A DNA stretch of 64,000 bases, from the NCBI GenBank assembly GCA_004297725.1, contig SCUS01000126.1, positions 1 to 64,000 on the forward strand, in the 5' to 3' direction. Positions 50,990 to 59,188 of this stretch are shown one piece after another (the first letter of the stretch is position 1; each line of letters begins with the position of its first letter). The notes beneath the pieces are model-generated. The model was not told the DNA's origin and did not search any database. It saw nothing but the letters and a program-made list of their open reading frames with translations. A program made the position numbers and the translations under genes. The DNA is from Myxococcaceae bacterium. GTDB taxonomy: Bacteria; Myxococcota_A; Polyangia; Polyangiales; Ga0077539.

Positions 50990-52459
50990 TCACCGGGGCT
51001 CCATGTCGCCGACGTGCCGCGGGTCGCCGACGAGGAGGCCCTGATACTCGGTAGTCGCCTCGCCCATCTCGAGACCGTTTGGGCCGATCTCGTAGAAGCG
51101 CAACCGGGTGTCGTGCGCGAAGCCCCGCATCTTGGCGATGACCAGGAAGCGCCGGAGCTGCCCCCGGATCTCGGCGTAGCGCTGCAGGATGATCGCGTCC
51201 GTCAGGAACGAGATCCCGTGGGGGCTCAGCCTCAGCTCGGTGTACGACTCGACCAGCTCGGCGGTCATCATCACGGTGACGCCCAGGCGCAGCAGCGCGC
51301 CGACCATCCGGTAGAGCGACTCTCGGAAGTCCGCGCGAAACGACGGCGCCAGCGCGAGCTCGAGGCCCGAGAGCGAGTCGATCGCGAGGCGCTTCGCTCC
51401 GACGCGCTTCACGGCGGCCGCGAGCTCCTCCATCGTCTCGTCGACGGAGAGGTCGAGCGGGCGGAGGTACAGCATCTCCAGCTTGCCCTCGGCGACGAGC
51501 CTCTCCAGCAGTCCCGCGTCGCGCGCGGTGCTCAGGTACTCGTCGGGGCGCTTCTCGAACACCGCGATCACCCCGGGCTCGCCGCGCTCGATGCCCTCCC
51601 GGATGAACTGCGTCGCCGCGACCGTCTTTCCCGATCCCGACGGGCCGACGATCATCACCGAGTAGCCCGCGGGGATGCCTCCGCCGAGCATCTCGTCGAG
51701 GCCCGCGATGCCCGTGCCCTTGCGCTCGAGCGTCGGCGCGGGCCGTGGGTGCGGCGGGTCGGGGTTCGGCAGCCGGGGGTACACCCGCAGCCCCGAGTCG
51801 GAGATCTTCAGCGTGTGAAGCCCGGGAATCTGCCCCTGGCCCCGCATCTTCACCACCTGCACCTTGCGCACGATGGAGTTGCGCTCGGCCGTCTGGAGGA
51901 GCCTCACGATGCCATCGGCGACGGTGAAGATCGGGTTGCGCTCGTCGTCCTGGTCGTACTCGCCGACGAGGAAGGTCGTCGCCTCCCAGCTCGTGAGGTG
52001 GAGGCTGAGGGACTCGACGAACTGCTGGAGGTTGATGCCGCCCTGCTCGGGCGCGCGCCGCGTCATGGCGCGAAACGAGTCGACGAACACCAGCCTCGGC
52101 CCCGTCGCCTCGACCTCCCGGATGATGCTCTCCAGCACCTTCTCCAGCCCGTCGGCGACCAGCTCGGCCCCGAGGTGGAGGAAGCGGATGGAACCGGGGA
52201 TGAGCGAGGGGTCGAAGAAGGAGAACTGCTGCTGGTAGCGGAGCATCTTCAGCGGGGGCTCGCCGCAGATCATGACGAACAGCGCCGGCCGCTCGGGGCT
52301 GGCGTTGGCGAACATGATCTGGTGCGCCAGGGTGGTCTTGCCGCCGCCGGGCGGGCCCGCGATGAGGTTGAACGAGAACTCGGGCAGGCCGCCGCCGAGC
52401 ACGTCGTCGAGGCCGGGGACGCCGGTCGGAAGCCTGTTGATCTGGACCCGTTCGCTCAC
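50990..52459 (-). CDS. KaiC-like double-domain ATPase
   Basis: A 489-residue protein with two RecA-type domains like cyanobacterial KaiC. Walker A motifs are GPPGGGKT (35-42) and GPSGSGKT (272-279), and Walker B-like LVFVDS and LAIDSLSG. The region around the KaiC phosphosites reads HGISFLTDAI: Ser417 matches KaiC Ser431, but Phe418 stands where KaiC has the phosphorylated Thr432. The adjacent catalytic Glu pair of KaiC is reduced to Glu302-Lys303 here. There is no kaiA or kaiB nearby, so it is unlikely to be a classical clock; KaiC-like ATPases in non-cyanobacteria often work with histidine kinases. It starts with GTG overlapping the previous stop (GTGA) and precedes two kinase genes. Confidence 0.9.
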   Translation of the reverse strand: MSERVQINRLPTGVPGLDDVLGGGLPEFSFNLIAGPPGGGKTTLAHQIMFANASPERPALFVMICGEPPLKMLRYQQQFSFFDPSLIPGSIRFLHLGAELVADGLEKVLESIIREVEATGPRLVFVDSFRAMTRRAPEQGGINLQQFVESLSLHLTSWEATTFLVGEYDQDDERNPIFTVADGIVRLLQTAERNSIVRKVQVVKMRGQGQIPGLHTLKISDSGLRVYPRLPNPDPPHPRPAPTLERKGTGIAGLDEMLGGGIPAGYSVMIVGPSGSGKTVAATQFIREGIERGEPGVIAVFEKRPDEYLSTARDAGLLERLVAEGKLEMLYLRPLDLSVDETMEELAAAVKRVGAKRLAIDSLSGLELALAPSFRADFRESLYRMVGALLRLGVTVMMTAELVESYTELRLSPHGISFLTDAIILQRYAEIRGQLRRFLVIAKMRGFAHDTRLRFYEIGPNGLEMGEATTEYQGLLVGDPRHVGDMEPR

Positions 52460-52908
52460 GGCGTCACCTCTTTCGTTCGGGTCGGAAGGTCATCGGGCCA
52501 CACCTCGGCCAGCAGTCGCAGCACCAGCGCGTCGCCGATGAGGCCCGCGATGAGCCGCAGGAGGTGGGTCACCAGGCAGAGGGACGCCTCGCGCGCCACG
52601 TCGGCGTGCTGGGCCTCGAGGCACGAGCGCAGGGCCTGCCAGCGCCCTTCGGGGCCGGCGTGGGGGTCGAGCACCAGCCACGGGAAGCGCGCCCTCGTCA
52701 GGAAGAGGCTGCGGACGAACAGCGTCGAGATGCCGAGCTGGCCGACGACCCGCCCCAGGTGCGCGCAGAGCTTCTCGCTCGCCTGCACGGCCCCGGCCGC
52801 GACCTCGCTCGCGCCCTCGCCGAAGGCCCCCTCACGCTCGAGCAGCTCGCGCGTGACGGTCACCAGGGGATCGCCCTCGACGGCGATCGGATTGGTGGGG
52901 TCGGTCAT
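52456..52908 (-). CDS. hypothetical helical protein, first gene of the KaiC cluster
   Basis: A 150-residue protein of unknown family. Predicted mostly alpha-helical: an acidic N-terminus, a helical middle (SEKLCAHLGRVVGQLGIST) and a hydrophobic C-terminal stretch (HLLRLIAGLIGDALVLRLLA) that could be a helix bundle rather than a membrane span. It is translationally coupled to the KaiC-like gene (GTGA). This position suggests a partner or regulator of the ATPase, as KaiB-like proteins are in cyanobacteria, but the sequence does not resemble KaiB. ATG 52908 is taken as the start; an in-frame ATG at 52938 is possible. Confidence 0.7.
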   Translation of the reverse strand: MTDPTNPIAVEGDPLVTVTRELLEREGAFGEGASEVAAGAVQASEKLCAHLGRVVGQLGISTLFVRSLFLTRARFPWLVLDPHAGPEGRWQALRSCLEAQHADVAREASLCLVTHLLRLIAGLIGDALVLRLLAEVWPDDLPTRTKEVTP

Positions 52909-53067
52909 GAACGCGCTCCACGCCCGCTGTGAGCGCATGAAGGGTGAGAGTCTGCCAGGCGAATTCCTGCGGAGCGAAGGGTCGATCGTACCACTCCCAT
53001 CACCCGGCGACCAAGCGCGCCTTCCGGGAACCTGCCGTCTCCGCGCGTGTCTTCCTCCCCGCGCCCG

Positions 53068-54135
53068 ATGTCCACGCCACGCTCTCTCCTCGCTGCCATC
53101 GCCCTCCTCGCGGCCTGCGTCCCACCCCGGCCTCCCCTCGCGCCCCCGGTCGCCGGGGCCCTCGCCGCGCCCTCGCCGCCGCCTCCGGCCGGGCCCGCCT
53201 GCACGCTCGAAGCGTCCGACGTCACCTTCCCCGAGCCGCTGGTCCTGCAGCACGAGCTGCCTGCCTCCGGGGCCACGGTCGAGTACTTCTTCGCCGAGGT
53301 GCGTCGCGCGTCGCGCGTCCGGGTCGAGCTCCCCGAGGGCGACTCGGAGGTGGTCCCGCTCGCCGTCACGGTGGAGACCTCGATGCTCCGTCTTCGGGGC
53401 GTCTCCCACGCGGCCAACGTCCCGCTCTTCCCGGCCCGCGCCTCGACCTTCGACGGGCTCCTCACCCCGCTGGCCGGGCGCCGCCTCCGATGGACCCGCG
53501 CCGCGCCCGGCGCCGTGCTGCTCTCGCCCGATGCCCCGCGGCGAGCGAGGCTGCGCTCGAACCCCGCGTGGCGGGAGTGCTCGTACCTCCGGCTGAGACC
53601 GCCTCCGCCCTTCGAGCCCGAGGCGCTTCCCCCGCCCTCCCTCCGCCGTCCGCTGCGGCTCGCTCCCGGCCGCTGGTCGTTCTACGTGTCCCCGGGCGAT
53701 GCGCGGGGCCCGCGCGCCGAGGTCGACCTCGTCGCCAGCGACACCGTCACCCTGCTGGAGGACTCCGGGCTGCGCTGGGCGCGCGTCCTCTGGGTGCTCG
53801 ACGAGGTCGCGCTCGTCGGCTGGATCGACCGCCGCCGCACCCCCTACCTCACCCTCGGCCATGGCAGCTCCAGCGGGAGCGGCATGGGTTGGGCGCGCCG
53901 CTGCCCGCACGCCGTGACCTGCCCCGCGGAGATGGCCCTGCTGGTCGACGATCGCGGAGTGCGCCGCGCGGTCGGCCACGTGCGGGCCGGGGCCACCGTA
54001 AGCCTCGGCGCCGCGGAGGGGGCGCTCACCAGGGTCAGCGTGTGCGACCCCGACGTGTATTTTCCGGTGGAGGGAGGGAGCTATGTGCCGACCGGGGACG
54101 CCGCCCGCTGCGTGGCCGCGTCGCCCGTCCGCTGA
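53068..54135 (+). CDS. hypothetical lipoprotein with possible SH3-like region
   Basis: A 355-residue predicted lipoprotein with the lipobox ALLAAC, followed by a Pro/Ala-rich linker. The body is beta-rich, with Trp residues and DG/GW turns; the stretch ASDTVTLLEDSGLRWARVLW in the C-terminal half resembles bacterial SH3-like modules. Cys residues near the N- and C-termini could form disulfides. ATG 53068 is chosen for its clean signal peptide; a GTG start seven codons upstream is possible. It is rightward, alone, and ends in a hairpin shared with ilvE. I do not recognise the family. Confidence 0.75.
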   Translation: MSTPRSLLAAIALLAACVPPRPPLAPPVAGALAAPSPPPPAGPACTLEASDVTFPEPLVLQHELPASGATVEYFFAEVRRASRVRVELPEGDSEVVPLAVTVETSMLRLRGVSHAANVPLFPARASTFDGLLTPLAGRRLRWTRAAPGAVLLSPDAPRRARLRSNPAWRECSYLRLRPPPPFEPEALPPPSLRRPLRLAPGRWSFYVSPGDARGPRAEVDLVASDTVTLLEDSGLRWARVLWVLDEVALVGWIDRRRTPYLTLGHGSSSGSGMGWARRCPHAVTCPAEMALLVDDRGVRRAVGHVRAGATVSLGAAEGALTRVSVCDPDVYFPVEGGSYVPTGDAARCVAASPVR

Positions 54136-54145
54136 GCGAGCTCAG
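54132..54145. terminator. short hairpin at convergent stops
   Basis: CTGAGC (54132-54137) and GCTCAG (54140-54145) are exact complements separated by two bases. The stems contain both convergent stop codons (lipoprotein TGA and ilvE TGA). The loop is too short for a stable RNA hairpin without fraying, so its effect is uncertain. Confidence 0.25.
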
Positions 54146-55209
54146 ATCGCGGTGAGCCAGCCGTGCGCGTCGCGCCGCGTGCCGTGCTGGATGCCGGTGA
54201 GCTCGTCGTAGAAGGACTGCCCGATGGGCCCGACCCCTTCGCCCACGATCATCCGCCGGTCGGCGGTGACCAGCTCGGACACGGGGCTCACCACCGCCGC
54301 GGTGCCGCTGCCGAAGACCTCCTTCAGCTTGCCGCTCTCGTGCGCCGAGACGATCTCCGCGAGGCTCAGCGGGCGCTCGGTGACGGTCATCCCACGGGCC
54401 TTCGCCAGGGTGATGATGCTGTCGCGCGTGACGCCCGACAGGATGGTGTCGCCCAGGGCCGGGGTCACCAGCTCGTCGCCCAGCACCAGGAAGAGGTTCA
54501 TCGTCCCGACCTCCTCCAGGAACTCGTGCTTCGCGCCGTCGAGCCAGAGCACCTGGTCGTAGCCGTCCTTCTTGGCGCGCATCGCCGCCTGGAGGCTCGA
54601 CGCGTAGTTGGCTCCCGCCTTCACCGCGCCGAGGCCGCCCTTGGCGGCGCGCGTCTGGTGCGTCTCGACCCAGATGCGCACCGGCTTCAGCGTGTCGCCG
54701 CCGTAGTACGAGCCCACCGGCGAGAGGATCACGTAGAGCAGGTACTGGTGCGCCGGGCGCACGCCGAGGAAGGGCTCCGTCGCGATCAGCGTGGGGCGGA
54801 TGTAGAGCGCCGTGTTGCGGGCGCGGGGCACCCAGTCGGACTCGACCTTCAGCAGCTCGGTGATGCAGTGGGCGAGCATCTCCGGGTCGGGGGCGGGCAT
54901 GCAGAGCCGCGGCGCTCCGCTGGCCATGCGCTGGCAGTGGCGCTCCAGGCGAAACACCCGCACGACGCCGTCGTCGCCGCGGATGGCCTTGATGCCCTCG
55001 AACATCGCCTGGCCGTAGTGAAGCACCGCCGCCGCCGGGTCGAGCGCGAGCGGACCGTACGGGAGCACGCGCGCGTCGCTCCACCCCTGAGACTCGTGGA
55101 AGTCGACGAGCAGCATGTGGTCGGTGAAATGCCGTCCGAACCCGAGATCGCTCTCCGGGGGATGGGCCTTCGGGGCGCTGGTGCGCTCGATACGAACCTC
55201 AAGCTTCAT
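54142..55209 (-). CDS. ilvE: branched-chain amino-acid aminotransferase
   Basis: A 355-residue PLP enzyme of fold type IV that makes or degrades Leu, Ile and Val with 2-oxoglutarate. It follows the longer, mitochondrial-like subgroup: YGQAMFEGIKAIRGDDG, RPTLIATEPFLGVRP, the PLP Lys in GAVKAGANYA, LEEVGTMNLF, VFGSGTAAVV and the C-terminal IQHGTRRDAHGW. Length fits that subgroup. The ATG overlaps the stop of the upstream MYXO-CTERM gene (ATGA), and GGAGGAGAG stands just before the start. Such coupling between a metabolic enzyme and a surface protein is unexpected and may only reflect compact gene packing. Confidence 0.95.
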   Translation of the reverse strand: MKLEVRIERTSAPKAHPPESDLGFGRHFTDHMLLVDFHESQGWSDARVLPYGPLALDPAAAVLHYGQAMFEGIKAIRGDDGVVRVFRLERHCQRMASGAPRLCMPAPDPEMLAHCITELLKVESDWVPRARNTALYIRPTLIATEPFLGVRPAHQYLLYVILSPVGSYYGGDTLKPVRIWVETHQTRAAKGGLGAVKAGANYASSLQAAMRAKKDGYDQVLWLDGAKHEFLEEVGTMNLFLVLGDELVTPALGDTILSGVTRDSIITLAKARGMTVTERPLSLAEIVSAHESGKLKEVFGSGTAAVVSPVSELVTADRRMIVGEGVGPIGQSFYDELTGIQHGTRRDAHGWLTAI

Positions 55210-56633
55210 GGACTCTCCTCCGTCTTCCGTCGCTTCGAGGCCCCTCGTCGGGACCTCCGTGCGGCCCCCCATACACCAATCCCCAGCAGCGCGGCCATTC
55301 CCCCCGGCGCCTTGCGCGTCTGCCCGGGCACCGAGCACCCGCAGCCGCCGTCGTCCACCCCGGTCAGCGTCGACGGGACCCCGCCGTCGTCCGCGACCTC
55401 GCCCGCGTCGACCTCCACCGGCACCGCGCTCCCCGCGTCGAGCATCTCCGGCGGAGGCTCCACGCCGACGCCCCGCACCGCCACCCGCACCCGGGGGTTG
55501 TCCGGGTCGTTGGTGGTCACCACCATGGTCCCTTCGACGGGCCCGGGTCGCACCGGGGTGAAGGTCACCACCGCCACCGAGCGCGACCGCACCGGCAGCG
55601 GGCGCGAGCTCGCCGGGGAGCTGAAGGGCCCGTCGCCCGCGATGGTGAGCAGCCGCCCGTCGCCTTCGCCCACGTTGCGCAGCGTGACCTCGCGCTCGGC
55701 CGAGCGGCCCAGCGTCACCTCGCCGAAGTCCACCATCGCGGGCTCGGCCACGACGTCCGGCAGCCCGAGGCGAGCGACCGCCGGGTCGAAGCGGATGGTG
55801 CGCGGCAGCGGACCGACCCCAACGGGGATCTCCGGCAGCCCGATGGTCCACCGGCGGCCCGCGAGGGAGACGTAGAGCCCGGGGTAGAGCCTCACCCCGA
55901 CGGTGTAGTCGAGCACGCCCTCGAGCGCCGGCTGGTACTCCACGAAGGAGCCCGCCATGAACACCGCCTGCACCCGCCGCATGCCCTGGATGATGGGGTC
56001 GGCCTGGCCGCCGAAGGTGAAGCGCGTCGAGCGGTACCCCGCCTCGACCTCGCCCATCGCGTCGAGCGAGAACCCGCCGGAGATGCCCGGGATGCGCACG
56101 ATGGCGTCGGTGATCGGGATGTCCGCGATGTGCTGCCGCATGGTGCGCCCCTGCGTCGACGCGCGGCTCCACGCCCAGGGCTCGAAGGCGTTGGCGGACA
56201 TGGCGCGGAAGTCGATCATGGGCAGGTACGGCAGGTTGCCCTCCCAGCGGATGGGCCCTCCCACCCCCACGTCGAGCGCCAGCCGGGCGCGCGCCCGAAA
56301 CACGATGCCGTAGTCGACCGAGATGCGCCCGCCGCCCTCGGTGGGCTCGACGGTCAGGCTCATGGGCTCGGGCCACGCGCCCACCAGCGACCCCTCGAGG
56401 GAGACCTGCGTGTTGCCCGCGAGCACCGTCTCGATGCGCACCTGCACCGGCGAGCCGGAGGGCACCCAGCCGGTGTCGAAGTTGAACTCCACCGGCAGAC
56501 CCTCGCGGTGCTGGTACCGGATGGGCGCGCTCGTGCACCCGAGGTAGTCGCCGCCGCAGCCGGTCTGGGCCGAGGCCGAGGCCGGGAGCATCACGGAGGA
56601 GAGGAGGAGGGCGGAGCAGAGAAGCGCGCGCAT
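55206..56633 (-). CDS. secreted protein with choice-of-anchor D-like domain and MYXO-CTERM tail
   Basis: A 475-residue exported protein. The signal peptide ends near SASAQ. Residues about 25-310 are beta-rich with repeated Trp/Tyr strands, resembling an outer-membrane or secreted adhesin domain. Residues about 300-400 match HYDIN/choice-of-anchor D-type Ig-like domains (DFGEVTLGRSAEREVTLRNV, then VVTFTPVRPGPVEGTMVV). An acidic linker leads to the C-terminal DGGCGCSVPG motif, a hydrophobic helix and a basic RRSRR end: the MYXO-CTERM sorting signal, whose Cys is processed by the rhombosortase-type system MrtX for surface anchoring. Its stop overlaps the ilvE start (ATGA). Confidence 0.88.
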   Translation of the reverse strand: MRALLCSALLLSSVMLPASASAQTGCGGDYLGCTSAPIRYQHREGLPVEFNFDTGWVPSGSPVQVRIETVLAGNTQVSLEGSLVGAWPEPMSLTVEPTEGGGRISVDYGIVFRARARLALDVGVGGPIRWEGNLPYLPMIDFRAMSANAFEPWAWSRASTQGRTMRQHIADIPITDAIVRIPGISGGFSLDAMGEVEAGYRSTRFTFGGQADPIIQGMRRVQAVFMAGSFVEYQPALEGVLDYTVGVRLYPGLYVSLAGRRWTIGLPEIPVGVGPLPRTIRFDPAVARLGLPDVVAEPAMVDFGEVTLGRSAEREVTLRNVGEGDGRLLTIAGDGPFSSPASSRPLPVRSRSVAVVTFTPVRPGPVEGTMVVTTNDPDNPRVRVAVRGVGVEPPPEMLDAGSAVPVEVDAGEVADDGGVPSTLTGVDDGGCGCSVPGQTRKAPGGMAALLGIGVWGAARRSRRGASKRRKTEESP

Positions 56634-56703
56634 GGAGGGGCGCGATGCTACCCGAGCGCACCGCCTTCACGCGAGTGCGGTGCGCCGGGCGGGCGGGTCT
56701 GGA

Positions 56704-57957
56704 TCAGAGGACGTGGACGCGGAAGAGCTGCTGGCCGAGCAGGAGGAAGTCGCCGTTGCGCACGGCGCGGGGGCCGTTGAGCCGGACGTACGACCCGTTG
56801 GAGCTGCCCACGTCGGTGACCGTGAGGCGCCCCTGGTTGACCGCGAGCTGGCAGTGCAGCCCGGAGACGTAGCCATCCTCGGGGAAGAGGATGTCGCCGC
56901 GCTCGCGGCCGAGGTAGAGCCCGGTGACGGGCACCGGGAAGGCGCTCGCGAAGCTCTCGCGGCCGGTGACCAGGACGATCTTGCCGACGAGCCCTTCGGA
57001 CTCGGCGCCGATGCGCTCGGTGCCGTCCGCCTGGCGGGGCATCGGGTGGAAGGCCTCGAAGCGGAGGATCTCCTGCCCGATGCGGAACACATCCCCGTCG
57101 TGCAGCTCGACCGGCTGCTGGCGCTCGATGCGGATGTAGATCCCGTTGAGGGAGTTCTCGTCGCGCACGGTCAGGGTGCCGTTGGCGACGGTGAACGACG
57201 CGTGCCGGGGCGACAGGAAGGGGTCGTTGGAGAACACCCCCCCGGAGTCGCGCCCGACGGAGCTGTCACCCTCCATGAGCGAGTGGTGGCCGCCTTCGGT
57301 GCCGTCGGGGCGGATGAGCACCAGCCTGGCGCGCTCGACCGCGGGGCGCGGCGCCTGGGCCGTCGGCGGCGGGGCCGCGATGGGGGGCGTCGGGGCCTCG
57401 GGCATCACCTCCGGCGCGGGGGCCTGGGCGACGGCCACGGTGGCCATGTCGAAGCCGCAGGTGATGCAGAAGCGGTTGCTTCGGGGGTTGGGCGACGCGC
57501 ACTGCGGACACGTCGCGGGCATCGCCGCGGGCGGCCGGCTGATCGGCGCCGCGGCCATGGGGGAAGGCCCGCTCGGGACCATCGGCGCGACCGGCGCCTG
57601 CTGCGGCGGCACGAAGGGCGGAGGCATGGGCTGCGGCGGCTGCGCGTAGACGGGCTGCTGCGGCGGCTGCTGCGGCGCGAAGCCGGCGGGCTGCTGCTGC
57701 TGCGTCGAGAAGGGCTGCTGCGGCGCGAAGCCGGGCTGCTGCGGCGCGGGAGGGAAGGGCCCGGGCTGCGAGACCACCGGGGGAATGCCGCCGGGGACCG
57801 CCGAGCCGCGCCCCACGTCGACGATCGGGTTGGCCGTCGGGGTCGGCGCGCGGAAGGGCCTCCCCCCGCCGCTATCGCGGGGCAGCTCGTTGCCACACCC
57901 GAGACAGAACTTGTAGTGGTCCTGGTTCTCCTTGCCGCACTTGGGACAAACGATCAC
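56704..57957 (-). CDS. zinc-ribbon / double-FHA protein, copy A
   Basis: A 417-residue cytoplasmic protein starting with GTG, with GGAGG about 7 nt upstream. An N-terminal zinc ribbon (CPKCGKENQDHYKFCLGCG) is followed by a long Gln/Pro-rich linker with repeats of the type GFAPQQP (about 70-130), a second zinc ribbon (CPQC...FCITCG at about 160-180), then two FHA domains: about 225-320 with GRDSGGVFSNDPFLSPRHAS and ENSLNGIYI, and about 330-417 with GRERGDILF and SSNGSYVRL. FHA domains bind phosphothreonine, so the protein likely reads Ser/Thr-kinase signals. It lies directly downstream of the related gene. Confidence 0.9.
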   Translation of the reverse strand: MIVCPKCGKENQDHYKFCLGCGNELPRDSGGGRPFRAPTPTANPIVDVGRGSAVPGGIPPVVSQPGPFPPAPQQPGFAPQQPFSTQQQQPAGFAPQQPPQQPVYAQPPQPMPPPFVPPQQAPVAPMVPSGPSPMAAAPISRPPAAMPATCPQCASPNPRSNRFCITCGFDMATVAVAQAPAPEVMPEAPTPPIAAPPPTAQAPRPAVERARLVLIRPDGTEGGHHSLMEGDSSVGRDSGGVFSNDPFLSPRHASFTVANGTLTVRDENSLNGIYIRIERQQPVELHDGDVFRIGQEILRFEAFHPMPRQADGTERIGAESEGLVGKIVLVTGRESFASAFPVPVTGLYLGRERGDILFPEDGYVSGLHCQLAVNQGRLTVTDVGSSNGSYVRLNGPRAVRNGDFLLLGQQLFRVHVL

Positions 57958-57993
57958 GTCGCGCCTCCATCCATTCGAGACTGAAGAACCGGA

Positions 57994-59130
57994 CTAAGCA
58001 GAGATGTCCACACGGAGCAGCTCGCGACCGATGAAGAGGTAGTCCCCGTGGTTGAGCTCGCGCTCGCCGCGGACCGAGAGGTACGTGCCGTTCTTGCTGC
58101 CCGTGTCGAGCAGCACGAAGCCCCCCTGGGGGGTGAGCTCGACGCGCGCATGCCGGGTGGACATGTACGGGTCGTTGGGGAAGTTCATGTCGCAGCCCTC
58201 GCGGCCGACGGTGAGGGAGTTCTCCCGGGCGCACACCTGCGTGGCGAGGATGCCGTTGCGGAGGATCTGCACCACGCGGAAGGGCGAGACCCGCTTCGGC
58301 GAGGAGTAGAACTGCGTCCCCTCGGCGTCGTTGCCGTCGGAGGGCCGCGGCGTGGTCTCGAGGCGGAACACCTGCTCGCCCGCGAGGAAGGTGTCGCCCG
58401 GCTGCACCGGCATCGGGGAGCGCACCCGCACGAAGACCCCGTTGAGGGAGCCCTCGTCGCGGATCACCAGCTTGCCGTCGTCGCGGTAGAAGAAGGTCGC
58501 GTGCAGGGGCGAGACCCACGGGTCGTGCTCGAAGAGGATGTCCCCCTGGGTGCGGCCGCACGGGTGCTGCCGACCGCCCAGCAGGTAGGCCGTCTCGTCG
58601 GAGGGGTCGCTCTGGAACCCTTCGCCCTTGATGAGCACGAGCTTGGCCTTGCCGGGCTCGAGCATCCTGCTGAACATGATCGTCTGCGCGCCGAGCACCT
58701 CGCGGGGCACGGGCTCGCCGCAGCGCCCGCAGAACTTGTGGCCCTGAGGGACCGGGGAATAACACTTCTTGCAGACGTAGCTTCGGGCCTGATCCATCAG
58801 CGCCTCCGTGGGAGCGAACCTGAGCGGGATGCGGTGCGGACCCACGGGCGGACCCGCGGGCTCGGGACGAGGGGGAGGGATCGCCTCGCCCAACGAGGGG
58901 AAGGTGGGCTCGAGCCCCTGGTCGGGCGAGGGCAGCGGTTCGGCCTCGATGGGCTCATCGCCGGGCTCGTCGACGACCGGCACGGGCGCCGGCATGGGGA
59001 CCCTGAACGGCGTCGGAGGGGACGGCTTCTCGTCGAAGCCCAGCGCCCTTGCGCAGCGAGGGCACTGCGTCGCGCCGAGGGGAGCATAGGAGTCACAGTG
59101 GCTGCAGACATAACCGACATCGAGGTCCAT
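57994..59130 (-). CDS. zinc-ribbon / double-FHA protein, copy B
   Basis: A 378-residue paralogue of the previous protein. A first zinc ribbon (CSHCDSYAPLGATQCPRCA) is followed by a shorter Pro/Glu linker (about 35-100), a second zinc ribbon (CKKCYSPVPQGHKFCGRCG), then two FHA domains: about 165-265 with LFEHDPWVSPLHATF and EGSLNGVFV, and about 285-378 with GREGCDMNFPNDPYMSTRHA and GSKNGTYLS. The tandem arrangement with copy A (36-bp gap, same direction) suggests duplication and co-expression. The phosphothreonine-binding partners are not identifiable here. Confidence 0.9.
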   Translation of the reverse strand: MDLDVGYVCSHCDSYAPLGATQCPRCARALGFDEKPSPPTPFRVPMPAPVPVVDEPGDEPIEAEPLPSPDQGLEPTFPSLGEAIPPPRPEPAGPPVGPHRIPLRFAPTEALMDQARSYVCKKCYSPVPQGHKFCGRCGEPVPREVLGAQTIMFSRMLEPGKAKLVLIKGEGFQSDPSDETAYLLGGRQHPCGRTQGDILFEHDPWVSPLHATFFYRDDGKLVIRDEGSLNGVFVRVRSPMPVQPGDTFLAGEQVFRLETTPRPSDGNDAEGTQFYSSPKRVSPFRVVQILRNGILATQVCARENSLTVGREGCDMNFPNDPYMSTRHARVELTPQGGFVLLDTGSKNGTYLSVRGERELNHGDYLFIGRELLRVDISA

Positions 59131-59188
59131 CGAGCTTGTCGGCCTTCAAGAGCGTGTTTCAGGGCCTCTCCCGCCGCGCCGTGACAGC

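Noticed and set aside
50990..52459. A cyanobacterial-type circadian clock locus
   Set aside because: No kaiA or kaiB is nearby, and one of the two KaiC phosphosites is Phe. KaiC-like ATPase is the safer call.
54142..56670. An 842-codon frame fusing ilvE with upstream sequence
   Set aside because: The upstream half is antisense-like and out of frame with the MYXO-CTERM gene. ilvE starts at ATG 55209 with a strong ribosome binding site.
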